From NCBI RefSeq assembly GCF_947500075.1, contig NZ_CANMQS010000003.1, forward strand, positions 310,001 to 374,000: a DNA stretch of 64,000 nucleotides, written 5' to 3'. The position numbers and the translations under genes are program-made. Shown one piece after another: positions 33,618 to 41,567 of this stretch (position 1 is the first letter of the stretch; every line of letters begins with the position of its first letter). The notes beneath the pieces are model-generated. The model was not told where the DNA came from, made no database searches, and worked only from the letters and a program-made list of their open reading frames with translations. This stretch comes from an uncultured Sulfitobacter sp. GTDB taxonomy: Bacteria; Pseudomonadota; Alphaproteobacteria; Rhodobacterales; Rhodobacteraceae.

Positions 33618-35647
33618 TGACCGGCGATCTGGGGCGGCTCTTGCGGCCACGGTCGATTGCCGTGGTGGGTGGCGGTGCGTGGTGTCGTCAGGTGGTGCGG
33701 CAGTCCGCGAAGATGGGCTTTGGCGGAGATATCTGGCCGGTGCACCCCACGGCGACAGAGATTGAGGGATTGCCTGCCTTTGCCTCCGTTGATGCCCTGC
33801 CCCACGCGCCCGATGCGACCTTCATCGGGGTGAACCGCAACCTGACCATCGACATTGTTGCGGCCCTGTCTGTCATGGGTGCAGGGGGCGCGGTCTGTTT
33901 CGCTTCCGGTTTTCTGGAGGCGCAGGCGGAGGATGCGGGCGCGGCTGATTTGCAAACGCAGCTTCTGGCGGCAGCGGGCGACATGCCGATCCTCGGGCCG
34001 AACTGCTATGGGGTGATCAACTATCTGGATGGCGCATTGCTCTGGCCGGATCAGCATGGCGGGCAACGGTGCGCGCGCGGCGTGGCGCTGGTGCTGCAAA
34101 GCTCCAACATTGCGATCAACATGACCATGCAGAAACGCGGCTTGCCCGTCGCCTATGTGGCGACGGCCGGCAATCAGGCGCAATGTGGTGTGTCGGAGAT
34201 CGGGCAGGCGTTGCTGGAAGACCCGCGCGTCACAGCGCTGGGCCTGCACATCGAGGGGATTGGTGATCTGCGCGCGTTTGAGACTTTGGCGGAACGGGCG
34301 CGGGCGCTGGGCAAGGAGGTCGTGGTTCTCAAGATGGGCCGCTCTGATCAGGCCCAGAAGGCCGCGCTGTCACACACGGCGTCCCTTGCCGGTGGGGATG
34401 CGGGCGCGGCGGCCCTGCTCGACAGGTTGGGCATGTTGCGGGTGCATGATCTGACGACCTTTCTGGAGACGCTGAAGCTGCTGCATGTGGGCGGGCGGCT
34501 GACGCAGAAAACGCTGGGGTCGATCAGCTGTTCCGGAGGGGAGGCGAGCCTTGCAGCGGATTCGGTCGTCGACCGTGATCTGGTTTTTCCGCCACTGACC
34601 CCACGCCAGAAATCCGACCTGCGCGCGGCCCTTGGGCCGCTGGTCGCGCTGGCCAATCCGCTGGATTACCACACCTATATCTGGCGCGATGTCCCGGCGA
34701 TGACCGCCGCCTTTGCCGCGATGGCCGATCCGGGGCTTGGCATGGTGTTGCTGATCGCGGATTTCCCGCGTCCGGACCGTTGTGATCCCGCCGATTGGGA
34801 CTGCGCCATTGCCGCGACCATCGCGGCGGCGGCACAAACCGGGGCGCGGTACGGGATGGTTGCCAGCCTGCCGGAACTGATGCCGGAGGACGTTGCCGCC
34901 CGGTTGATGGACGCCGGTGTCGTGCCGTTCTGCGGGCTGGAGGAGGCGTTGGAGGCTTGCGCGATTGCCGCGCGGGTGTCATCGGATACTGCTGCCCCAC
35001 TGCTGCTGCCCGCCCCTGCGAATGACCCACAGTTGATTGCCGAGGCGGAGGCGAAGGCGATCCTGGCGAACCATGGCTTGCGGGTTCCACGTGCCGCGCG
35101 CTGTGCTGATATGGCAGAGGTTGCTGCCGCGTCTGAGGGTGTCGGTTTTCCGCAAGTTCTCAAAGGCGAAGGCGTTGCGCATAAGACCGAAGCCGGGGCG
35201 GTGCGGTTGAACCTTTCATCGGTTGGGCAAACCATGGAGGCCGCCAAAACCATGGCCACACAAGGCTATCTGATCGAAGAAATGATCACTGGCGGCGTGG
35301 TGGAATTGCTGATCGGCGTAGTCTGTGACCCCGCCCACGGCTTTGTGCTGACCCTTGCGGCGGGGGGGACGCTGACGGAGATCTGGCAGGACAGTGCCAG
35401 CCTGCTGATCCCCGCAACCGATGCCAGCGTCGAAACCGCGCTACGATCCTTGCGCACCGCGCCCCTATTGGATGGACACCGCGGTGCGCCCCCTGCGGAT
35501 ATCCCGGCCATCCTGAGGGCCGTGCGCGCTGTGCAGGACTATGTGCTTGCCCATGCCTGTGGCTTGGCCGAGATTGAAATCAACCCGCTGATATGCACAA
35601 AGAGCGACGCCATTGCCGCCGACGCGCTGCTGCGCCGCTCTGAATAG
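33617..35647 (+). CDS. acetate-CoA ligase (ADP-forming) family acyl-CoA synthetase
   Basis: Fused ADP-forming acyl-CoA synthetase of 676 residues. CoA-binding Rossmann domain (RSIAVVGGGAWCRQVVRQ), succinyl-CoA-ligase-like domains with the phospho-His segment KAALSHTASLAGG (His253), and a C-terminal ATP-grasp domain (about 460-676: LKGEGVAHKTEAGAVRLNL, GLAEIEINPLIC). It would activate the carboxylate handled by its neighbours. E. coli instead uses AMP-forming CaiC or the transferase CaiB. Starts inside the dehydrogenase stop codon; CaiD follows 12 bases after. Confidence 0.92.
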   Translation: MTGDLGRLLRPRSIAVVGGGAWCRQVVRQSAKMGFGGDIWPVHPTATEIEGLPAFASVDALPHAPDATFIGVNRNLTIDIVAALSVMGAGGAVCFASGFLEAQAEDAGAADLQTQLLAAAGDMPILGPNCYGVINYLDGALLWPDQHGGQRCARGVALVLQSSNIAINMTMQKRGLPVAYVATAGNQAQCGVSEIGQALLEDPRVTALGLHIEGIGDLRAFETLAERARALGKEVVVLKMGRSDQAQKAALSHTASLAGGDAGAAALLDRLGMLRVHDLTTFLETLKLLHVGGRLTQKTLGSISCSGGEASLAADSVVDRDLVFPPLTPRQKSDLRAALGPLVALANPLDYHTYIWRDVPAMTAAFAAMADPGLGMVLLIADFPRPDRCDPADWDCAIAATIAAAAQTGARYGMVASLPELMPEDVAARLMDAGVVPFCGLEEALEACAIAARVSSDTAAPLLLPAPANDPQLIAEAEAKAILANHGLRVPRAARCADMAEVAAASEGVGFPQVLKGEGVAHKTEAGAVRLNLSSVGQTMEAAKTMATQGYLIEEMITGGVVELLIGVVCDPAHGFVLTLAAGGTLTEIWQDSASLLIPATDASVETALRSLRTAPLLDGHRGAPPADIPAILRAVRAVQDYVLAHACGLAEIEINPLICTKSDAIAADALLRRSE

Positions 35648-35659
35648 AAGGACGTTTCA

Positions 35660-36445
35660 ATGACAGAGAACCCGATCCAGACCCGCCGCGAAGGTGCGAT
35701 CCTTGAAGTGACACTGGCGCGGGGGAAGGCGAATGCAATCGACCTCCAGACCTCCCGGATCATGGGCGATATCTTCGCCGACTTCCGAGATGATCCTGAA
35801 TTGCGCGTCGCGATTGTGACCGGCGCGGGAGAGAAGTTTTTCTGCCCCGGCTGGGATTTGAAAGCCGCCGCCGATGGCGATGCGGTGGATGGCGACTACG
35901 GTGTGGGTGGCTTTGGCGGCTTGCAGGAACTGCGCGATATGAACAAGCCGGTGATCATGGCGGTGAACGGGATCTGCTGTGGTGGTGGACTTGAACTGGC
36001 ATTGAGCGGTGACATGATATTGGCCGCCGATCACGCGACCTTTGCATTGCCTGAGATACGGTCAGGTACGGTGGCGGATGCGGCGTCGGTGAAGCTGCCC
36101 AAACGCATTCCTTACCACGTTGCGATGGAACTACTGCTGACCGGGCGTTGGTTTGACGCAAACGAAGGCAAGGGCTGGGGTCTGATCAACGAGGTGATCC
36201 CGGCGGATCAGCTGATGGACCGCGCCGGGGAATTAGCGCGCCTGCTCGCCTCCGGCCCGCCTTTGGTCTACGCGGCGATCAAAGAGGTCGTGCGCGATGC
36301 GGAAGACAGCAAGTTTCAGGATGCGATGAGCCGGATCACACAAAGGAAGCTGCGCACGGTGGATGTGCTCTACAGCTCTGAGGATCAGCTGGAGGGCGCG
36401 AAGGCCTTTGCCGAAAAACGCGATCCGGTCTGGAAAGGCCGCTAA
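35660..36445 (+). CDS. caiD: carnitinyl-CoA dehydratase/enoyl-CoA hydratase
   Basis: Crotonase-fold enzyme of 261 residues. Resemblance to E. coli CaiD is close throughout: GKANAIDLQTSRIMG, FRDDPELRVAIVTGAGEKFF then PGWDLKAAADG, and the C-terminus LYSSEDQLEGAKAFAEKRDP ending WKGR. CaiD interconverts L-carnitinyl-CoA and crotonobetainyl-CoA. GAAGGA precedes the ATG. Third gene of the CoA operon. Since many crotonases resemble one another, the carnitine substrate is probable, not certain. Its stop overlaps the convergent cupin gene by four bases. Confidence 0.88.
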   Translation: MTENPIQTRREGAILEVTLARGKANAIDLQTSRIMGDIFADFRDDPELRVAIVTGAGEKFFCPGWDLKAAADGDAVDGDYGVGGFGGLQELRDMNKPVIMAVNGICCGGGLELALSGDMILAADHATFALPEIRSGTVADAASVKLPKRIPYHVAMELLLTGRWFDANEGKGWGLINEVIPADQLMDRAGELARLLASGPPLVYAAIKEVVRDAEDSKFQDAMSRITQRKLRTVDVLYSSEDQLEGAKAFAEKRDPVWKGR

Positions 36446-36747
36446 CCCGATTTCAGCAATTCGATTTCGACAAAGGCCATCGGCGTGTCCAGCCCGTTGG
36501 CCACGTCATGCTCGACCCCCGCTTCGCGGGCGTATGAGACACCGGCCTTGAGCGGTACCTCTGACACGGTGCCATCAGGTCCGGTGATCGACAGCGTTCC
36601 ATCCACGACGGGGACAACAACATAGTCATACGCATGCTTGTGCCATCCCGTGTTCGCCCCTTTGTGCGGGAAGTCCCAGCGGGTGACGCGGATTTCGTCG
36701 TTCTCGACCTGAACGATGCCGATTGCAGTGCCCGTCGCTTCACACAT
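36442..36747 (-). CDS. small cupin domain protein
   Basis: Single cupin barrel of 101 residues: TGWHKHAYDYVVVPVVDGTL gives motif 1 with two His, and YAREAGVEHDVANG gives motif 2. Probably metal-binding; function unknown. It overlaps the upstream aminotransferase gene by eight bases on the same strand, so the two are likely cotranscribed and translationally coupled. Confidence 0.85.
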   Translation of the reverse strand: MCEATGTAIGIVQVENDEIRVTRWDFPHKGANTGWHKHAYDYVVVPVVDGTLSITGPDGTVSEVPLKAGVSYAREAGVEHDVANGLDTPMAFVEIELLKSG

Positions 36748-37912
36748 TCCCGTTCTCCAGTGCGTTGAAGAACCGGCTCATCCGGTCCATCGCTTCTTCC
36801 AGCCTTTCGGCGGTTTGCGAACCAAAGCAGACGCGAAGATGCCCCTCCCCCTGCGCGCCGTAAAAGCTGCCCGCCTCAACCACGACCTGCGCTTCTTGCA
36901 ACAGCCGATCCGCCGCGTCCTGCGCGGTGAGGCCAGTGCCGGTAATCTCAGGGAAGGCGTAGATCGTCCCTTCGGGTTCGGGACAGCGCACACCGGGCAT
37001 CTGGTTCAGCCGCGCCACCACCAGATCACGGCGGCGCTTGTCGTCCGCAACCATTTCGGCAAGCACGTCCGGCGGTCCCGTAAGCGCGGCCAACGCCCCG
37101 TGCTGGATGAAGGTGTTCACATGGGTCACTTCGTTTGTGGTGATCTTCATCAGCGGCCCGATCATCGCAGCATCCGCCACCAGATAGCCCAACCGCCAGC
37201 CGTCCATGGCATAGGCCTTGGTAAAGGCGAAGGTTGTAATCGTCCGCTGCTGCATCCCCGGCAGACTGGCGATCGAAATGTGTTGGCCGCCGTAGGTGAT
37301 CTGCTCATAGACTTCATCGGAGAGGACGATCAGATCGTGCTCGATGGCGAGGTCCGCGAGGATTTGAAGCTCCTCCCGGTCATAGATACGCCCCGTTGGA
37401 TTGCAGGGGTTCACGAGGCAGATCATCTTGGTGGCTGATGTGATGTGGGGCGCGATCAGGTTGCGCTTGATGCGGAAGTTATCCTTGGCATCCAGCGGCG
37501 CAATGACGGCTTTGGCCCCTGCCAGTTCGATCTTGCCGATATGTTGGGGGTAGTAGGGGTCAAGCAGGATCGCCTCATCCCCTTCATCAAGCCACGCCAT
37601 GAAGGCGGCGTATGAGGCCTGTGTCAAACCGTTGGTGACGATGATCTCGGACGGATCAACCCTGAGGCTGTTCACATCCCTCAGCTTTGCCGCCATCGCC
37701 TCCCGCAGCGGTGCAATGCCTTGCAGATCACTGTAGTGCACCTCGCCCCTGCGCAGAGCATCAATGGCCGCTTCCTTGATATGTGTGGGCGTGTCATGCA
37801 CCGGCATGCCAAGTTCAAGGTGAATCAGGTCCCCCTCCATCGCAACAGCCTTGGCGAACATGCCAAAGTTCTTGGGCGAGGTATCTGTGATCCGGCGGGC
37901 GAGTTTGGGCAT
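36740..37912 (-). CDS. class I/II PLP-dependent aminotransferase
   Basis: Fold type I aminotransferase of 390 residues in the aspartate-aminotransferase superfamily. CLVNPCNPTGRIYDREEL (Asn171), VLSDEVYEQITYGG (Asp/Tyr contacts to PLP) and FAFTKAYAMDGWRLGYLV with Schiff-base Lys232; a C-terminal Arg in GHLRVCFGSQ binds the substrate carboxylate. Amino donor and acceptor are unknown. It may be the end of the polyol operon (54 bases after the dehydrogenase gene) or a separate unit with the cupin. Confidence 0.9.
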   Translation of the reverse strand: MPKLARRITDTSPKNFGMFAKAVAMEGDLIHLELGMPVHDTPTHIKEAAIDALRRGEVHYSDLQGIAPLREAMAAKLRDVNSLRVDPSEIIVTNGLTQASYAAFMAWLDEGDEAILLDPYYPQHIGKIELAGAKAVIAPLDAKDNFRIKRNLIAPHITSATKMICLVNPCNPTGRIYDREELQILADLAIEHDLIVLSDEVYEQITYGGQHISIASLPGMQQRTITTFAFTKAYAMDGWRLGYLVADAAMIGPLMKITTNEVTHVNTFIQHGALAALTGPPDVLAEMVADDKRRRDLVVARLNQMPGVRCPEPEGTIYAFPEITGTGLTAQDAADRLLQEAQVVVEAGSFYGAQGEGHLRVCFGSQTAERLEEAMDRMSRFFNALENGNV

Positions 37913-37966
37913 GAGCGGTCCTTTGATTGCAAAACCACCTTATGCCAACGCCCGTCGGGAGCAAGC

Positions 37967-39097
37967 TCAGTCCATGCTGACCCAGGCCGCATTGCGCTTG
38001 GAGGAGCGCACGCAGGCATCCACGAATTGCACACCGCGCAGCCCGTCCTGGACCGTGGGGTACAATACGGCAGCGTCTGGAGTGGTGCCCGCCTGATGCG
38101 CGCGAATGGCCTCGGCCGCTTCGGAATAGATGTTGGCGAACCCTTCGAGATACCCCTCAGGGTGGCCCGGCGGCACACGAGACATCCGCGCGGCAGCCTC
38201 CCCTGCCCCGGCCCCGTTGCGGGTGATCAGGCGCTTGGGCTCGCCCAGCGGAGTGACCCACAGGTAATTCGGATCCTCCTGCGCCCATTCCAGCCCGCCC
38301 TTTTCACCATAGACGCGGATGCGCAAAGCGTTCTCATTTCCGGGGGCCACCTGGGAAGACCACAGCATCCCCTTCGCACCGCCCTTGAACCGCAGCATGA
38401 CGTGGGCATTGTCATCCACCTGCCGCCCCGGCACGAAGGCATCGAGGTCAGCAGCCAGCGCCTCAACCTCCAGGCCAGAGATGAAGCACGCCAGATTGTG
38501 CGCATGGGTGCCGATGTCCCCGGTCGACCCACCTGCGCCGGAGCGCGCAGGATCGGTACGCCACTCCGCCTGTTTGAAATCCTGTTCCTCACTCAGCCAA
38601 TCCTGCGGGTATTCCACCTGCACCACGCGGATTGTGCCGATGTCACCCTTTGCCACCATTTCCCGCGCCTGCCGCACCATCGGGTAGCCGGTGTAGTTGT
38701 GCGTGAGAATAAACAGCGCACCCGATTGCTCAGCCGCTTTGACAAGCTTTTTCGCGTCCGCAAGGGTGGAGGTCAGAGGCTTGTCGCAAATCACATGAAT
38801 CCCGCGCTTCAAGAATTCCCGCGCAGCGGCGTAGTGTGCGTGATTGGGCGTCACGATGGAGACCGCCTCGATCCCGTCTTTCCGCCGCGCCTCGCGGATC
38901 GCCATCTGTTTGTAGTCATCATAGATACGTGGCAGGCCCAGTGCCTCACCACTCGCACGCGCCTTTTCCGGGGTGGAGGACAGGGCACCCGCCACCAACT
39001 CATACCGGTCGTCAATACGGGACGCGATACGGTGCACCCCACCGATAAACGCATCGTTGCCACCGCCGACCATGCCCAGTCGAATTCTATTCGTCAT
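37967..39097 (-). CDS. Gfo/Idh/MocA family oxidoreductase
   Basis: NAD(P)-dependent sugar or inositol dehydrogenase-like protein of 376 residues. Rossmann start IRLGMVGGGNDAFIGGVHR, NHAHYAAAREFLKRGIHVIC and DKPLTSTLADAKKLV (the EKP/DKP catalytic segment), then the C-terminal substrate domain with GSTGDIGTHAHNLACF. Start at 39097 with AAAGGA upstream. The combination with a TIM-barrel isomerase, LacI regulator and sugar ABC importer points to oxidation of an imported sugar or polyol. A 12-bp hairpin lies just upstream of its ribosome binding site. Confidence 0.93.
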   Translation of the reverse strand: MTNRIRLGMVGGGNDAFIGGVHRIASRIDDRYELVAGALSSTPEKARASGEALGLPRIYDDYKQMAIREARRKDGIEAVSIVTPNHAHYAAAREFLKRGIHVICDKPLTSTLADAKKLVKAAEQSGALFILTHNYTGYPMVRQAREMVAKGDIGTIRVVQVEYPQDWLSEEQDFKQAEWRTDPARSGAGGSTGDIGTHAHNLACFISGLEVEALAADLDAFVPGRQVDDNAHVMLRFKGGAKGMLWSSQVAPGNENALRIRVYGEKGGLEWAQEDPNYLWVTPLGEPKRLITRNGAGAGEAAARMSRVPPGHPEGYLEGFANIYSEAAEAIRAHQAGTTPDAAVLYPTVQDGLRGVQFVDACVRSSKRNAAWVSMD

Positions 39098-39123
39098 CTG
39101 AGGGTTCCTTTCAGAAATGGAAA

Positions 39124-39151
39124 CACCCCGTTCTGTAAACAGAACGAGGTG
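39124..39151 (-). promoter_or_regulatory. hairpin/attenuator between isomerase and oxidoreductase genes
   Basis: As minus-strand RNA this folds as a 12-bp stem (4 pairs, one G-U, 7 pairs) with a UUUA loop, followed by a U-rich stretch (GTTTCCATTTC) and then the ribosome binding site of the dehydrogenase gene. It could partly terminate or process the transcript, lowering expression of the last gene. Confidence 0.6.
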
Positions 39152-39257
39152 CATCTTCTCTCACGGTCATCGGCAATCCCTGCCTGTACCGCATGTATCA
39201 ATTTGTCGGAAATGTATGAACACAACATTAACCGATCCGCTTTTTTCGAGGATGGGA

Positions 39258-39375
39258 GCCTCCGGCGGGGATATTTGTAGAGAAAAGATACCAGGGACGG
39301 CACATTCGGGATCCACGCGGGTTCTTGATCGCGGCGGTCTGTCATCTTTTCTCCTCAAATATCCCCGCCGGAGGC
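39258..39375. repeat. pair of 31-base inverted repeats flanking a 56-base loop
   Basis: 39258-39288 (GCCTCCGGCGGGGATATTTG... then AGAGAAAAGA) and the reverse complement of 39345-39375 agree at 29 of 31 positions. A diverged third copy is at 46572-46603. I recognise the CCTCCGGCGGG-type sequence as a common intergenic repeat of roseobacters (memory, not searched). As RNA the pair would make a very long hairpin ahead of the dehydrogenase gene. The rest of the 310-base gap 39098-39407 holds the 39124-39151 hairpin and no convincing gene. Confidence 0.8.
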
Positions 39376-39407
39376 AGCGCGACAGCTGCACCCCGGAGCA
39401 CGGTTAT

Positions 39408-40466
39408 TTATGTTTCGATCCCGAGCATCTTGCGGTTTGCCGCTTCATCGGTGCCACCGTCCGCGAAATCATCGAAAGCACGTTCCGTCACGCGGATGAT
39501 GTGATCGGAGACAAACTGCGCTCCCTCGCGTGCGCCGTCCTCGGGGTGTTTGAGGCAACATTCCCATTCGACCACCGCCCAGCCGTCGAAATCATTGGCG
39601 GCCATCTTTGAGAACACCGCGCCAAAATCGACCTGACCATCGCCCAGTGATCGGAAGCGGCCTGCGCGGTCGACCCAGGGCTGGTATCCGGAGTAGACAC
39701 CCTGGCGGCCCGTTGGATTGAACTCCGCGTCCTTGACGTGGAACATCTTGATCCGGTCTTTGTAGATGTCGATGTTGTAGAGGTAGTCGAGGCATTGCAG
39801 CACATAATGCGACGGATCGTAGAGCATGTTGCAGCGGGTGTGGTTGTCGACACGCTCAAGAAACATCTCGAAGGTTACGCCATCGTGCAGGTCTTCACCG
39901 GGGTGGATTTCGTAGCAGATGTTGACGTCGTTGTCCTCTGCATGATCAAGGATCGGACGCCAGCGTTTGGCGAGCTCGTCAAAGGCGGTTTCGACCAATC
40001 CGGCGGGGCGCTGGGGCCAGGGGTAAACATAGGGCCAGGCCAGCGCGCCGGAGAATGTGACGTGGTTCCTGATGCCCATATTCGCGGAAGCGCTGATTGC
40101 TTTCATCACCTGATCGACGGCCCATTCCTGCCGCGCCTTGGGGTTGCCGTGCACGGATGGATCGGCAAAGCCATCAAAGGCGGTGTCATAGGCGGGGTGC
40201 ACGGCGACAAGTTGGCCTTGCAGGTGGGTGGAGAGCTCCGTGACCGCCACGCCATTCTCCGCAGCCTGGCCCTTGAAGGTATCACAGTAATCCTTGCTCT
40301 CCGCCGCTTTGGCCAGATCGAACAGGCGCGCGTCCCAGCTTGGCACCTGCACGCCTTTGTACCCGCAATCGGAGGCCCATCTGGTGATGGCATCCCATGA
40401 ATTGAACGGGGCATCGTCGCCTGCGAATTGCGCCAGAAACAGCGCGGGGCCCTGAATGGTTTTCAT
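39408..40466 (-). CDS. sugar phosphate isomerase/epimerase family protein (xylose isomerase-like TIM barrel)
   Basis: AP endonuclease-2/xylose isomerase-type TIM barrel of 352 residues. Metal-ligand segments are visible: NVNICYEIHPGEDLHDG (Glu), MLYDPSHYVLQCLDY (Asp/His), MFHVKDAEFNPTGR (His/Asp) and WAVVEWECCLKHPEDGAREG (Glu). It would isomerise or epimerise a sugar or keto-sugar from the same operon. GGGAGGA precedes the ATG. Starts 12 bases after the LacI stop codon. Confidence 0.9.
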   Translation of the reverse strand: MKTIQGPALFLAQFAGDDAPFNSWDAITRWASDCGYKGVQVPSWDARLFDLAKAAESKDYCDTFKGQAAENGVAVTELSTHLQGQLVAVHPAYDTAFDGFADPSVHGNPKARQEWAVDQVMKAISASANMGIRNHVTFSGALAWPYVYPWPQRPAGLVETAFDELAKRWRPILDHAEDNDVNICYEIHPGEDLHDGVTFEMFLERVDNHTRCNMLYDPSHYVLQCLDYLYNIDIYKDRIKMFHVKDAEFNPTGRQGVYSGYQPWVDRAGRFRSLGDGQVDFGAVFSKMAANDFDGWAVVEWECCLKHPEDGAREGAQFVSDHIIRVTERAFDDFADGGTDEAANRKMLGIET

Positions 40467-40478
40467 GTCGTATCCTCC

Positions 40479-41546
40479 CTAGTCGGTCTCGTTTTCCGGC
40501 AGCATGTTCTCTTTCAGATACACATCGATCCGGATGCGTTCCTGCGCTGTGTTGATCGGGGTCTGGTCGCTTTTGGCCCGCATGATGCGCACGGCAGAGC
40601 GGACCAGATGGCCGCTGTCCTGGCTGATCACCGCATCAAAAAACCCCGCACTGAGCGCGTGGCGGGACAGGCTGGTGAGTTCATGTGCGATGACGATGGG
40701 CTTGATGGCGGGCTGGTGCGTGTTGAAGTATTCCAGCAGCCCCTCGTTGCCCGCGGCAGAGGAATAGATGCCGATGATGCCGGGGTGCTGTTCCAGCGTC
40801 TGCGGCAGCAGGCGGGCAATCAGTGCCGGATCATCGCGGCCTTCGAGAGAGGCCAGCACTTCAAGCTGCGGGAAATCGCGGGCCATCACTTCGTCAAATC
40901 CCAAGCGGCGTTCGAGATGATCGCGGGCGAGCATCGACCCGGTCAGCACAAGGATCTTGCCCTGCCGCCCACCGAGAAAACGACCAAGCAGTTGCCCCGC
41001 GGTCCGGCCTGCGGCGATGTTGTCGACACCGATGTAGTGGTCCCTCTCGGAACTTGGTATGTCGGCAACAAGCGATACCACCGTCACCCCATTGGCCTTG
41101 AGGTGCGCCACACTGTCGCGCACCGATGGGGTTTCCGGACCGAAGATCGCAACGCCGTCAACCGTCTCGGCATCAATGCCATCCATCGCGCGGGCAAGGG
41201 CGACCGGATCAAAGGCGGCCACCTGCACAAACGAGAGGCGGGTGCGCTCATGGCGCAGGCGACGGCCCAGGCGGTCGATCTCTGCCACAAGGGAAGACAG
41301 AAATTCGTTGCTGTTCGATGGCAGGATGAAGACGAAGTTATAGACCCGCCCCCGTGCCAGATTGGCGGCAGCCGTGTCCCGGACATACCCCAGCGTATCG
41401 ATGGCCTCATGTACCTTGCGCACGGTCTTTTCCCGCACACCGGGGCGCGCATTCAGCACGCGGTCGACGGTCGCAAGGCTGACCTCAGCGACACGGGCAA
41501 TGTCGTTGATCGTCGGGGCCGCAGGGATATTCGGGGCCTCTTTCAT
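40479..41546 (-). CDS. LacI family transcriptional regulator
   Basis: Regulator of 355 residues. Helix-turn-helix and hinge helix at about 13-58 (TINDIARVAEVSLATVDRVL, GVREKTVRKVHEAIDTLGYV) precede a periplasmic-binding-protein-like effector domain (YNFVFILPSNSNEFLSSLV, then VDNIAAGRTAGQLLGRFLGG). Encoded within the operon it probably controls, between the kinase and isomerase genes. The twin palindromes at 49064-49110 have the central CG expected of LacI-family operators. The inducer would be the imported sugar, polyol or a phosphorylated product. Confidence 0.93.
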   Translation of the reverse strand: MKEAPNIPAAPTINDIARVAEVSLATVDRVLNARPGVREKTVRKVHEAIDTLGYVRDTAAANLARGRVYNFVFILPSNSNEFLSSLVAEIDRLGRRLRHERTRLSFVQVAAFDPVALARAMDGIDAETVDGVAIFGPETPSVRDSVAHLKANGVTVVSLVADIPSSERDHYIGVDNIAAGRTAGQLLGRFLGGRQGKILVLTGSMLARDHLERRLGFDEVMARDFPQLEVLASLEGRDDPALIARLLPQTLEQHPGIIGIYSSAAGNEGLLEYFNTHQPAIKPIVIAHELTSLSRHALSAGFFDAVISQDSGHLVRSAVRIMRAKSDQTPINTAQERIRIDVYLKENMLPENETD

Positions 41547-41567
41547 CTTATGTGCGGGCTTTTGACA

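Noticed and set aside
39094..39345. 83-codon minus-strand frame starting inside the inverted repeat
   Set aside because: It has a good ribosome-binding-like sequence, but much of it is repeat sequence and it runs into the dehydrogenase start; kept only as a note under the repeat finding.
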